From assembly GCA_018806985.1 (NCBI GenBank), contig JADANN010000451.1, positions 1,302,001 to 1,366,000 of the forward strand: a stretch of DNA of 64,000 nt, read 5' to 3'. Shown in pieces: positions 38,901 to 50,830 of the stretch. The translations under genes were made by a program, and so were the position numbers. The notes under the pieces are model-generated. The model saw only the letters and a list, made by a program, of their open reading frames with translations, made no database searches and was not told the DNA's origin. How positions within the stretch are numbered: the stretch's first letter is position 1; each line of letters opens with the position of its first letter. Origin of the DNA: Angiostrongylus vasorum. Its lineage: Eukaryota > Nematoda > Chromadorea > Rhabditida > Metastrongylidae.

Positions 38901-41900
38901 CATGTTGAATATATCCTTTTCTTTACATCGACCACGCCTAGCAGATCGAAAGTCGAATCTTATAGCCATACGTATCTGGATCAAGAAATCAACATGATTC
39001 AATACAGTGGACGATTAGGCACACAAGCTAAGAAGAAATAACCCCCTTAATGAACTTATATAAAATGTGAAGGAGGTGTAGTGATGAAGAACATAGGACG
39101 GTTCGATGTACACCATTCTGACTCTACGATTCTCCCAACCTCAACGGGCATCTATGAAATCTGAGCGCTACGTAACCGGAGATAAAAAGCAGGAACAGCT
39201 TTTGAATGGACTATCGAGATGTTGCAGCCAATGTGACCCATACTAATGAGGTGAAACGTGGCATACTGCGTTTTAATCAACTCGATAACCAAGAATCAGA
39301 GATACTGTCTGCGTGGACGTTACTGTTTCCTAATATCGCTAACTGGAAAATTCCAAATTGGAGTTTCCATGGACGTTGTCGTTATGAACCAATACAGTTT
39401 CTCACCCTATTCACCATGAGTCTTAACGTCGTCCTGACGTATTCTTCGAATGTTCTCTTGGTGCTAATCTTGGTGCTGAAATTGCATATGGTAACCTTAC
39501 ATAGGGTATCCTAGCTTCTCAGTTTACAACACCAGCTCTTTAAATGAAGCATTCTGATGCTAAAGCAAGTTGTAAGCAGAGCTTGTCAATAACTCTCCTA
39601 TATACAAGCTGTGTATATCCGACACTTTAACAGCCTCTTCATAGCCCTAATCAACGCTGCCGTATCAGAGGATCACTCAAAGTGAGGTAACAAGGTCACT
39701 TCTATTTTTCTCAATTCTGTTGTTTCTGGGAAGAAATGTAATGGAGTACCTCGTTTGCTAGACGAGACTTTAAACCACATCCCACGCATTTCAAAGTTAC
39801 TTCCCTCCAATCTTTTGACAAATCGAAGTTGAACATGCACTGACATATGCACACATGAATGATGTGTGATTACAAGGTGAATTTTATTCCGTGCAGTAGA
39901 AATAGGGAATCCGTACCACAAATCAACCATGTAAAGAACTCCATTTATCCTTATTTGGGACGCTCCACTTGGCCTTGGATGTGGTCGTGGGGATGTTACC
40001 TTATGAAAATCTATACCATTTTGAAAGAAGTTTCAATCGGTTCTACACAATGTTCATAAAATTTTGGTCCTTAGGATTACGTGGAAAGAAATAACTACCA
40101 GCCAACTGTGATGTAAATTCCAACAGAAGTTTTAAAAAGTGGACAATGTAGAAAAATCCACCACCTCACTTAGGAGCTCAATCTCTTCTCGTGGCATCCC
40201 TCGCCCATCTCGAGGGTGAACAAGATAATGAATCACCTTCTCACCCCAGCTATCCAAGATTACCTTCTTAATCTCATGACCGAGTTCCTAAACAGTGGAG
40301 AAGTGAATCACATAGTCAGTAAATAAATGTTAAGCATTGTGAATCATACGCGGTTTTTACGTTTAGACCATAATCGAATCAATATTCACAAAAACAAAAA
40401 AACTTGCATGGAGTGAGAAACTTACAGCTGTAATGTACTTATTTACAAGCACTGTATCGTCTACAGTGTCAAAAATTGCTAGCAAAACTCTATGTCCATA
40501 GTGTTCCATTGCCGTCTTCACGACGAGATCTTTGAAGTTTTTTACTATCAACTGGAACAAACTCAGAATTAAAGAATGAAACAGCAAAGGAAACTCTACA
40601 TGAAGGGCCTCGTTTTGTAGCTGACCTTTCTATCTTTTACGTTAGCATTCCAAACACATTTCATAGCAACGTATGACCCATCTGAAGTATGCACCAATTC
40701 GGGAATTCTATCCTTCAAAGAATCGATCAGGTTTGCTAGCTGATCTGAATCGCAATGAGTTGCAAAGTCTTTCAGAAGTCGATGACACAAAGAGAGACGT
40801 ATTGTTGTCCTGCAAAAGTAGAAAGGCGAAATGTAAAATATAGAAAATCCATTTTAAAAAGTTTTTAAATGTAACACGACTTACTTTTCAACAAGTGCAA
40901 AAATCTGCTCCTCAAGATGTCGAACGATAAGCTTTTTCTTTGCAGGTTCCTCGGCTACGATTTCGTCCAACGTGCGAGGTTTGCCCGACCGAAACATCAC
41001 AAATTCCCTTCCATAAAACTCCGAAATTATATCGAAACGCTGTTGTGCGTTCGCGTACTCATTATATGCAGTTTCCAGTACCTAAATTGAGTTCTAGGAT
41101 ATCTACTTACTCACTTAGATACTTGGATGGCTCGTCTTCACTGGTTGTGCGGGCTTCAGTATAATTCCCATTTCTTGGGAGTTCTGCTGACCTAGCCACC
41201 GTAGGTTCCTGGCGTCCTGAGGTCAGCGTAGCCAGTCTGCCCCAGGTCGCCACCACCACTGGCAGTCGCCTTTGTGGACCACAGGGAGATTTGCCATCAT
41301 GTGACTAAACTGAGAGCAAGAGGGTAGTAGATCCTTGTATTGGTTTACTCTTAGCCGGGCTTCCTGGTGGAATCACCGGACTCCTTCTCAGCTTGGGAGA
41401 CCCTGCCGGGAAGATGAATCCCTTCGCTGTACATCGCAGCCCCACACGCAGGAACACCTCCCAGTCACAATGAGGCGGTAAACCGTTGGAAGGGTAGAAT
41501 ATTTAAATGAAGCAAATGAAAGCCATGGCTCAGAAGGAATGCATCCAAGCAGACTCACTTGGGCAGCGTAAACAATTCGCATTAGTGAGGCTGCATGTCC
41601 CCTGAATGCATCGATGATTGTATTCCTTTGTTCCTTTGAACTGAAAAAAATTGAACTATTTACAAAGATGTGCGAAACTAAAAGTCTTAAAACCTCTGAA
41701 AGTAAGTCGTCACTTTACGCACCCATACTTCAACATACGCAATACGAAAAAGTGTGCATATTTGTTTTTGGTCATCCGGACGAGTTCAGAAGAAAGTTCA
41801 TCAAAAATTGCACAAGTGATTCCGGGTCTCTTCAAAGCCAGTAAACATTCAAAAACACGGCAAGTGTCGTGGGCATAGATTAACTTGGAAGCATAACCCT

Positions 41901-44900
41901 AGAAGTACCTCTGGAACAATACAAAATGCTAACAAGCTTAAAGGACTTGAATGAATTACACACCTTCACCAAGCCATAAAGTTGGGATACACACTCATCT
42001 CTCTCCTGCTTTGGAGTCTTCTTACTAAAATTCTACAACATACAAATCAAAATTAGAGCTATTGCATGACAATCCAAAACAATAAATCCTCCCAACGGTT
42101 TACCGTCCCATCGTGGCTGGTGGACTTCCTGTGTGTCGAGCTGCGATGTATAGCGGGGAGTTTCGTCCCCCCGGCGGGGTCTCCCAAGCTGAGGAGTTCG
42201 GCGTTTCCATCTGGAAGCCTAGCTAAGAGTAAACCAATACGGTGATCCGTCATCACACAGGTACCAAAGTAGTCGCATGGTGGCAAATCTGCCTCTGGTC
42301 CACAACGACGACGACTGACTGTGGTGGTGACGAGGTGGGGCAGGCTTTGGCCTGGCTGACCTCGGGACTGCAAGGAACCACAATGGCTAAACCAACAAAA
42401 TCCCGAAACAATGGAAATTATGCTTGGTTCCACACAACCAGTGAAGACGAGCCATCCAAGTATTCAAGTAAGTAAGTAATACAATAAACTCCACTACTAA
42501 TGTGATGAACACAGGAACACACCTTCTCACTTTTTCCCAGAGCAGTTTACATTGCATAGCACGATCGAAATGTGGACTTTTCTGAGCCTTAAGCTGCCTG
42601 AGGAATGCCTTCCTTTGTTTTCTATCCATATTCAGCAGCTGTTCTTTAACTTTCTTCGTCACCTAGGGAAGAAACACACGTGATAAACATCCACAAAGTA
42701 TGTGGCTAAACCTGGACGAAATGAAACCCACTCGGATCACTTTCTTCTTTCTAGGTTCAGCAGTTGTCTCCACAGCACTTCTGTACAAAGTTTTCTTGTC
42801 AACATTTTTATCAGCGGCGACTTCAGTGCCTTTCGTAATACTATGTTCTTCACTATCATTGATCTAAATAATACTTTAGTTTTTTCACAAAAGGAAAATA
42901 CCGAGCAATGGTAGAATACAAAGGCCACCTCTATCTTATCCAAAGATTTTACATTCTGCGGCATCGCGCGAAGTATACCTTTCCCTGGACATGCCGAAGA
43001 CGGCTTAATTTCTAAATTCTTCACATTCTTATCGAAGACCTTAATGCTCGCCATGTTTCCACTGAAAGACACCCTTTTGTCAGACTTCTCGTTTTTGGAA
43101 TGGTTCTTGACTGAGGACTCAACATAAATCGTACTGTCTTCATTCTCTTCCTCGGCTCGACGTAATTTTTGTAGTTCAACTTTAACATTCTCGCGAAGTT
43201 CGGCTTTTAACTTCAATTTTTCCTTCAGCTGGAAAAAAGCGGATGGTTATGGATTAAATAATATGCTAAAAACAACAGGTATTTTCAGTGATGCCGCTTT
43301 TCATAACTTTTCGTGGTCTATTTTATCATAGGACAGTTGTCTCCGCTTCTCTTATCACTTAGTTCATATGCATACGCTAATATGTTGGTAAGAGTAAGTT
43401 CGGATAAGAATAGAGAATTGGTTTGAATTCCTACATATTCAAACTACCAATACAGATGTCTAGAAAGGCCTATGAAAACTTCCAGACAGTTTACTGGTCC
43501 ATTAATTATTGACATTATCATAGGAAATCTCTTAAGTAGTACCTTAGAATATTTTAAAAGAAACCCCATTTTTAACCATAGTGTTGCATTCTCCTAATGG
43601 TTCACTGCCTCATCGTAGTTGAAAGGTGCTCATGAATGTCGAAATATCGCGGTCTCTCACTTGAGTAAGGTGATCGAGGTTTTGAAGTTCAACGTTTCTA
43701 CCCGAAAAATTTAAACAGAAACAGACAAATACCATGGCAGAGCTCGGCGAACTAGTTATGACCACGTTCTCCTACATACGTTTGAGTCCGTGTGCTGCGC
43801 ACTTGCAAATTGTATCCCAGCCAACATTTTGCAAACAAGCAACTTGGAGGCCCCACGGGAAGTGGTACATACCGCAGGTACCAAGTAAGCAGCCTGCATA
43901 CTACGGGCGAACAGTGCAGGCTAGGTGGAAATGTAACGGGCCTTCAAGTCTGAGCTTCATAAATCAGTACTGGATATTCAAAAACTTTTTAAAAAAAAGT
44001 AAAGCATATCGCGCCTTCACCATACTATGGCAATTAATATGGCAGACTATGGAAGATCCGTACTACTAAACGGTGTTTACGATACCGGCGAAGAAATGCT
44101 CGACATTCTTGTCAAAATGAGCATTGCCGACAACATCGACTATTCTGATAGAATTAACGAATAGGTCGGATATTCACGGAACAATCTCACCTCAAAAGAA
44201 GGAGAATTATTCCTCAACACTTCTTATCCCACATGGTGATGTCAGATGATTCGACAAATCGACAGAGATATAGAATTAGAAAAGTTCTACGTGGCACACC
44301 ATGATTTCTAAAGGTTAATCGTCACGGACTAGGATGTTTTACTCTACCAGCAATTGGTCCGAAGAGTTTCACATTGGGATCTACTAGTTGAAGTAGAATG
44401 CATAGGGAGGAGCACCTGGGTAATTTAAGATGTTAATTTATAACTGCAGAGGCCCTGCTCTCGATGATTATCGTCAGAAAACACTCAATGGAACCACAAT
44501 GAAACAGACCATTCATTTTAAAACGAAAGTCCTGCCTAACCGATATGGTTGTTATCTCAAAATTCTGCATGAAGTGGGATCACCTTTTTATCCGCGCACG
44601 ATCACTTTTTCTACAAAAGGGAACAAGCCTCACAATTAAATAAACAAAATCGGGCACGAATTTGGTCCAGTTCCTTTTTAACTCGGCTCTGTTTGATTCA
44701 ATTGTCAGCGCCGGTAGAAAACAACCGAAGTGTTCAACAGTATCTCGACAGCGCTAAGAAAGTCAACAGTTTGGAAGTCATCAAGAGACAATTTCCTCCA
44801 GAAGCTCCGACAGTGAAGAGCTATAAAAGAACCAATTTACGTTTTCGTTTGCTTAGTTCTCCAAAACCATTATCACAACACGACAGAGCTACTGATAGCG

Positions 44901-45602
44901 AAAACCTTAATCCCTATACTACCACTAATCTCCATGCGTACAACCTTCAAGGAAATATTTCTGAACGCTATTCATAACAACATAAAGTAAGCTTTTTAAT
45001 GCGTCACAGCCTTCGACGCAGTAGCAATCCAGACCTAGTGCGTAACCCAACCTCTTAACGCTCAGCATATTTACAGTAAGGATAAGCTCTCGGCGTTGAT
45101 CAATCCCTATGGATGCGACGTGCAATCGACTTCACTAAGGATTGTTGGAGGTGACTGAATGCATATCTGGCCTTTACAATGATTCGTGGTGGCCTATCGA
45201 TGTATCGAGCCAGTGCTGCTATCCTCCTGGACAAGTCTGGTACCAATTTGTAGACCCCGGAGAGATGGAGGGCTTGGTGAGCATGGAGTGCCTGGATCGA
45301 TTCCATGCGTATTACAAGGCGCCTCCGACCACTGCGCTACACGCGCCCCTTTATGTACAATAGTGAACATAACGGTAAGATAACTGAGAAATGATAGAAA
45401 CAAACAGATCTTCTATAACCCACAAAACACGAAAATGAAAATTCTCGAAGAAAATGCGATTAAGAGAGTGTACCTTTCCAATCCTTCTTCTGTCTACTTG
45501 ATTGAGTTTCAAGCCCTTAGCCTTCTTCTCCAAAACATTTTTCACCTTTTTCTTGCCTTTCATCTTCCTTCTCTTCTCGCGTTGGGATCCCAGAATAAAC
45601 AT
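35974..45602 (-). CDS. puf-12: PUM3 / Puf6-type pumilio protein (nucleolar, ribosome biogenesis), complete, 15 exons
   Basis: Exons, minus strand: 45611-45474, 43228-42929, 42863-42732, 42662-42523, 42024-41964, 41898-41723, 41640-41559, 41081-40885, 40809-40626, 40551-40426, 40287-40165, 37258-37096, 37018-36936, 36909-36797, 36214-35974. Every junction is GT/AG and phase-consistent; translation from the ATG at 45602 gives 749 residues. Residues 1-190 are Lys-rich. MDRKQRKAFLRQL and WEKVR match the PUM3 entry helix. Degenerate Puf repeats follow (IYAHDTCRVFECLL, TKNKYAHFFVLRMLKYG, HTSDGSYVAMKCVWN, EHYGHRVLLAIFD, DSWGEKVIHYLVHPRD), then the CPL region with IEHPAGHFVLMALL. The family consists of nucleolar RNA/DNA-binding proteins needed for large-subunit maturation; yeast Puf6 also represses ASH1 mRNA. 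The symbol is by analogy with the C. elegans member. Introns are loaded with SINE-A and repeat-C copies. Confidence 0.93.
36453..36736 (+). repeat. SINE-A copy, near full length, in a PUM3 intron
   Basis: Intact head (CACGTGGCGCAGTGGTCAGA), B box GGGATCGATCCCC, body CCATCCCTCCGGGGTCGGTA, CAGCACTGGTTCATTACATC, and tail GAGCATTATCC. It is antisense to the host gene, in the intron before the last exon. One of the best copies for a consensus. Confidence 0.95.
37650..37765 (+). repeat. SINE-A partial copy
   Basis: Only the body survives: GTGCAAATTGGTATCCGACT, GGAGGATAGCGTCACTGGCT and CCAGATATGCA. It lies in a PUM3 intron. Confidence 0.7.
37895..38258 (-). repeat. Repeat-C copy in a PUM3 intron
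   Basis: Minus-strand copy, near complete, ending at GATGAGGTGGTAAACCGATG. It forms an inverted pair with the copy 200 bp away at 38.46 kb. Confidence 0.92.
38458..38862 (+). repeat. Repeat-C copy in a PUM3 intron
   Basis: Plus-strand copy, full length, with all blocks and a CCAAGTATCCAAGTAAGTGA end. Confidence 0.93.
41118..41495 (-). repeat. Repeat-C copy in a PUM3 intron
   Basis: Minus-strand copy, full length, between the exons at 41559 and 41081. It is preceded by a tail read as TTACTCACTTAGATACTTGG. Confidence 0.93.
42085..42480 (+). repeat. Repeat-C copy in a PUM3 intron
   Basis: Plus-strand copy with a clean 5' end (CCTCCCAACGGTTTACC) and an AAGTAAGTAAGT tail. One of the best copies for a consensus. 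Confidence 0.95.
43590..43740 (+). repeat. Repeat-C 5' fragment, diverged
   Basis: CCTAATGGTTCACTGCCTCA, CGTAGTTGAAAGGTGCTCAT, and AAGTTCAACGTTTCTACC follow the order of repeat-C. In the first PUM3 intron. Confidence 0.6.
45078..45352 (-). repeat. SINE-A copy in the first PUM3 intron
   Basis: Minus-strand copy, same sense as the host gene. It begins with head GGGGCGCGTGTAGCGCAGTG at 45352 and ends with GAGAGCTTATCC. All blocks are in order. Confidence 0.92.
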
Positions 45603-45613
45603 TTTTTTCGCCT
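45603..45613 (-). promoter_or_regulatory. Likely spliced-leader trans-splice acceptor of the PUM3-like gene
   Basis: On the minus strand TTTCAG (AG at 45613-45612) lies nine bases before an ATG in an A-rich context (GCGAAAAAAATG). No upstream exon with a matching donor and coding frame was seen. Nematode SL1 sites typically sit this close to the start codon. The role is inferred; only the motif and spacing are seen. Confidence 0.55.
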
Positions 45614-46569
45614 GAAATCCAGATTCCAATTAGTTTCATAAGCAAGTATAAAATGGAGGGTGCCTTAATACTCAGCGACTAGCCGTGAAAAAAAACTGTA
45701 AGAACAGAATGGTGAAGAAGAGGTCTCTTTCACCATGATCTCTATTCGATAGGAGAAAGACGCAGATTCTTGAAGAATATGCACAGTATGAAGCACTAAA
45801 GATAGTAATCCAGAAATTTCATGAATAGAGATATCGCGCAAAATAGGACTCTTCCGAATCATTGTCGTCAATTATGGTGTATTGTCTGCAGAATAATGAT
45901 TTCTGTGACGCGCATTTTGGAAAACACTGAAAGCTCGAGGTGGCGAGTGGAAGTTCTGTTATTTCTGGATCTAGTAGAGTTGTGGTCAGTTTCTATTAAT
46001 GTGCAGATCTTCGTGAAATGTTTTAAGAGTTTGGGAAACGGGCTTATTTTTTGATATACTAGTAGCAGCTAGCCGGTTGGCGACCCATTTCTTCTGATAG
46101 TGGGATTAAAACCAACTGGGGTTATCAAGGGAAACCGGTCGCCGACCGGCCAGGTACTACCGGTATATTAAAAACAAGCCATGTTTAAAGTCGCCTTCCA
46201 TCGAGGAGTTCCAAACCTTAAGTTCCGCATGTTTGAAGAGTCTCTGTCTACACACTTAACTCGCTGTTTTGGCAGAAGTCCGTTCCATGCCATCAGGCGT
46301 TGTTGTGGGGCTTGCCGCATAACTCATTTCCTCCGTCCTACGTTTCTTCCGGATCCTTTGTTATGCTGACTTGCCATTTTACTCAGACATACTCTTTGGA
46401 TGTGAAATTGGTCAACATTCGTGCCGTCTGATTATCACTTCGTCGTTGGGAAAGCGGGGGAAGTGAAGTAAATCATGACTGCCACAATTCCGTAACTTAT
46501 CCATAATTTTTTAAGATATGAAGCTTTATTGAGGTGGAAGTAGTTTTTCATTTCGAACGTTGATGTTGG

Positions 46570-46855
46570 AGAGCGTGTGTAGCGCAATGTAGAGTAGTGC
46601 TTTACGACACATACATGGTAATCGGTTTGATGCCGCACCCTGGTCTGAGCAAGCCTTCCATCTCTCCGGTATCTGAAAAAATGGTGCCGAACTTGTCTCG
46701 GAGGATAGCAATACTAACTTGATACATCGGTCGGCCACCACAAGCCGTTATATTTGTCAAATGTGCATTCAAACACCTGCAGCGATGCTTGACGAAGTCG
46801 AATTCATGGCGAATACCTGAGGCACTGATCAATGTCGAATGCTTTTTGCTTTATC
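46570..46855 (+). repeat. SINE-A copy
   Basis: Head GCGTGTGTAGCGCAATGTAG, body CCATCTCTCCGGTATCTGAA, GGAGGATAGCAATACTAACT and a late ATTCAAACACC block. Moderately diverged. Confidence 0.85.
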
Positions 46856-47311
46856 ACTCATGACAATTAATGTGGACTTGCAAAACTGTGGGAATCCGAT
46901 GGTTCACCGTTTGTACAACTACAGAGAATCGTTGTAGTCTGAAGAGCAACTCTGTAGTCATCCACTGGTGGTTTGGCTTTGGTGGCCGGGGAGGACACAC
47001 TTCCCTGCTATCGTGATATCTCCATTACTATAGCAGTGGTGTGGATATGACCACTTAATCAGAATCCTTTGCGGATTTCTTGGAAGTGACTCTAACGATG
47101 ATGAAGAAACAAAGAAACAAACATGTGTACACCGATAGAGCCAAAACTCTAATAATTTACTGCTTGCCACAGGAAAACTCAACTTGCCACCACTTCTTGC
47201 ATTTGATTTGTTTCCTCGCGCCCACCGCCTCACGAAAGCCAATGGATTTGCATGTGGTATCGACTCCTACTTTGCGAATTTCTGGTCATTTTAAGAATAG
47301 AGCTAAAGGAT

Positions 47312-47592
47312 ATAGGACAGAGCTCTCGGGGTTCATCAATCCCCTGAGGGATGCCCCATGCATTCGACTTCCTTAAGGATCGCTAGAAATGATTGAACGC
47401 ATTTCTGGCCTTTACAATGATTCGTGGTGGCCTATCGATGTATCGAGCCAGTGCTGCTATCCCTATCCTCCCGGACAAATCTGGTACCAATTTGTAGACC
47501 CCGGAGAGATGGAGGGGTTGGTGAGCCTGGGGTGCGTGGATCGATTCCATGCGTATTACAAGGCGCCTCCGACCACTGCGGTACACGCGCTC
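47312..47592 (-). repeat. SINE-A copy
   Basis: Minus-strand copy with a 6-bp duplication (ATCCCT) in the GGATAGGGATAGCAGC block. Close to the copy at 45.1-45.35 kb over its whole length, suggesting one subfamily. Confidence 0.92.
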
Positions 47593-48234
47593 CCTGGTTA
47601 TCCAAATGGTGTTGAATTCTGGTAAAGTCGATTCCCCCCCATAGTCCTGTGATAGTAGTCCTAGGCCATAAGCACGTGCTATTATACCTTCCACGACAAA
47701 ACCCAGCGAGCAGCTCGTGAATGCTTTCTAGGAAAAAAACGCTGCTTAGAATAAAAGACCTCTTAGAATTGTGATACTCTTCAAGCAAAGCTCATAAAGT
47801 TTCTTTAGTTCGCGATGTTTACGAATGAAGACTTTACTGATGGTCTTATTACTGGAACTGATGGCGCTGTTGTCAGGAAAATGTTACCCTTCCAATATCA
47901 ATCAGTGTAGAATATGGAAGGAGCGGACATATAAAGTAGGGTTTTTTTTAAAAAATTTCTTTCACCAGCAACGAGAGTTAGCCAACAGGGAATTTCGTGG
48001 TTGAGGCGATTTTTTGGTTGAAGCTTGAAGTACAGACCAGTTAGGGCATTTTGTTGCAGCTTGAATGGTGGTTTGCATAGAAATCCTGTCTACCATAACA
48101 ATGAAGAAATGATTCAATCAGATGAGGAAGTTCCTGAACATGAAGGTTACAATAACTAATATTTGAAATAACTCGCTTTTTTTTCTAGATTATCATACAT
48201 AAGGTTACTATTATATATCAATCATTCAAAATGA

Positions 48235-48530
48235 GCAGGTTCTCCTAAGCCGAGAAGGAATTTGGCGTTTCCATCATGAAACCCAGCTAAGAGTAAGCCA
48301 GTACCAAAATCCACCACCGCCCTGGTATCAAACTAGTCGCATGGTGACAAATCTCCCTCTGATCCACAACGGCTGCGACTGCCTGTGGTGGTGAAGACCT
48401 GGGGCAGACTTTGGCCAGGGTGACCTCGGGATTCCACGGAACTACAATGGATAAACCAGCAAATCTAAAAAATGGAGATTATGATGGGACCCGCACAACC
48501 AGTGAAGACGGGCCATCCATGTATCCATTC
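48235..48530 (+). repeat. Repeat-C copy, 5'-truncated
   Basis: Starts inside the element at TTCTCCTAAGCCGAGAAGG and runs to GGGCCATCCATGTATCC. Confidence 0.9.
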
Positions 48531-48637
48531 ACAACAGCTGGAGTTTCAGCGGATTTCGCGTTTTTCATAGCCTCGAAAGGTCAAAATAGCAGCAGTTAAA
48601 AAAATTAAGGTAGAAATTAACTGAAGGAATTTCTTTG

Positions 48638-48905
48638 GAGTGCACGCGTACCATACGGTACCTCGGTTAGAGGTGCCCTAGAATCCACCTGTGGTTCCTG
48701 GTTCAATCCCGCACCTCGCTCAAACCACTCCATCATTCCTTCGAGGTCGGCAAGATTGTGTGAGGCTTGTTTTGGAAGATAAAACGCTGACTTGCTACAC
48801 TGGTAGAACACCGAAATTCATTGTTTGGACCAAATGTGCATCCAAGCTACAATGGCTCATAGAGTTCAGTTCATTGCGGATCCCTGGCGCATATACCACC
48901 TTGTA
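48638..48905 (+). repeat. SINE-A copy, diverged
   Basis: Head (ACCATACGGTACCTCGGTTA), B-box-like GGTTCAATCCC, and body TTCGAGGTCGGCAAGATTGT are recognisable. The B box here is closer to a normal tRNA box than in the other copies. Confidence 0.75.
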
Positions 48906-49407
48906 ACTCTTTATACTTTGTCCTTTAAGAAAGTTCGTTAACAGTTTATTACACTTGTTGAAGTTTTTTTGGTGGCGAAAAGTCAAATTCCGATTTGACT
49001 CTTAAGTTTTCATTTACTGCCTACCATTTTTTTCGTGGCAAGTGTTGGGACGGCCTGCTGATATAAGAATACCAAGTAGTTAAGAAGATTTGGGCAGATT
49101 AGCTGCTCGTCTTTGCCTGTACTACGCGGGGCTTTCTGTGATTAGGGTCACAATGCCGAACACCTCAAACTTGTGTAATTAAGCCGTTTATATACGTAAT
49201 GTTTACATGATAATGCAATTAGACTAGAAATGTATGCACAATAAATTGCAAGTAAGACGGTTCAGTAGGTAGTAATCTGACTAAGTAGAATACACTAACA
49301 GCAATATACAGCAGGACCAGGACATGAGAGATGACCAGGTATTGTTCGTGTAGTAATATTAGTATACCTACAACAGCGTAAGAATTTGCATGGTCTTACT
49401 TGAACTT

Positions 49408-49788
49408 GACACTTGAATGACCCGTCCTTACTAGTTGTGCGGATCCCAGCATAATCTCCATTTCTCGGAGATTGGCTGGTTAAGCCATTGTGGTTCCTTG
49501 GAATCCCGAGGTAGGCTTGGCCAAAGTCTGCCCCCAGGTCGTCACCACCACAGGCAATCGCAGCCCTTGTGGATCAGAGGGAGATTTGCCACCATGCGAC
49601 TTTGATACCAGGACGGTGGTGGATCCTGGTATTGGTTTACTCTCAGCTAGGCTTCTTAATGGAAACGCCGGACTCCTTCTCAGCTTGGAAGACCCTACCA
49701 GGAGGACGAATCCCCGCTGTACATCGCAGTCCGACATCCAGGAACACCTCCCAGCCACGATGAGGCGGTAAACCGTTGGCAAGGTTTA
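49408..49788 (-). repeat. Repeat-C copy, full length
   Basis: Minus-strand copy from TGACCCGTCCTTACTAG (3' end) to GGCGGTAAACCGTTGGCAAG (5' end). Confidence 0.93.
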
Positions 49789-50499
49789 CATTATCACAAT
49801 GCAAGAGTGCGACAATGATAGCGGGTTGTTTCAGCGATGAGGAAGATTTTGCGCAATGGAGTACTTATGAGCAATGTAGGCATTTGAGACAATTGCTGTA
49901 TTGGGAACACGTGGGATAGATGACAACTGATGACAGCATAAGTATTATGATGAAGCAAGAGCACAGAACTTTACATTATTTCTGCCTAAACACATGAATT
50001 GGTGTGGCAGTGGTGAATTTCGTGGAGTGCGTGAAACGAGTGGAAATATCTCAGAAAGTTAATACATTAACAACTAGTAATAGCTACATGAAAGATTGAT
50101 GATAACCCAAACATGTTGATAAAGCAAGAGCCGGAGAATTTATTTAACAACACTACTTCCCAAGCAAATAGAAGAAGAAGAATAGATAGAAGATTAAGTG
50201 AGATGGCAAGATGATGATGAAAGAGGTAATGGCGAACTCCACGCGTCGTCAGAAGGCAAATGGCCGTGCTAAGAGGCGTGGCTAGATCCGAACCAGAGGC
50301 GTGGGTCGCAGGGGTGACGGCACAGGTCGCAAGCGCAAGGTCTACCCCATAAGCAATGAGTCGTGCCTGGTACATGCATGGTGGTGTGTCTGATGATCAT
50401 AGTTGCCATACCTACTGGCATGCCCGATGGTTAGGATGGGATCTGAATATAGGGTACGCACGCGGGCAGTGTTTCAAATTAGGTAATGTTTACTGGTCG

Positions 50500-50625
50500 A
50501 CTTGTCAACAACATGGTATTACGTGAAATACCACGACAGTGATGCTGAGATATTTGCAAAACTTGGAGCTCAGACCAGACTCGAACTCGCGATTATCCAC
50601 CCTTTTCGGGGTTCAGGTTAAATCA
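50500..50625 (-). repeat. SINE-D copy with a good tRNA B box
   Basis: GATGCTGAGATATTTGCAAAAC is intact. On the minus strand CGAGTTCGAGTCTGG is close to a consensus tRNA B box, better than in the other copies. Confidence 0.75.
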
Positions 50626-50830
50626 TTCTCGAATACCTGCTGCCCAACCCCGGCTGTTTTCCATGTTTAGCAGCTGCCAATCGATCGCTCTGCACCTGCT
50701 TCCCTTTGAGCACAGGTTTTTCTGCTGCTTTCACTCACTGTGAGGTTACACGCTCTTGAATGACTGACTCTTCTTGTTGGTTTCCGACTAGATTCATCTT
50801 CTAAGGAAGATCCTGCAATACTCACTGCAA

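Noticed and set aside
49480..49788. Open frames with ESPAKSKPI/GSTTVL-like text at 10.8, 38.4, 42.1, 49.5 and 57.1 kb
   Set aside because: Translations of repeat-C copies, not a gene family.
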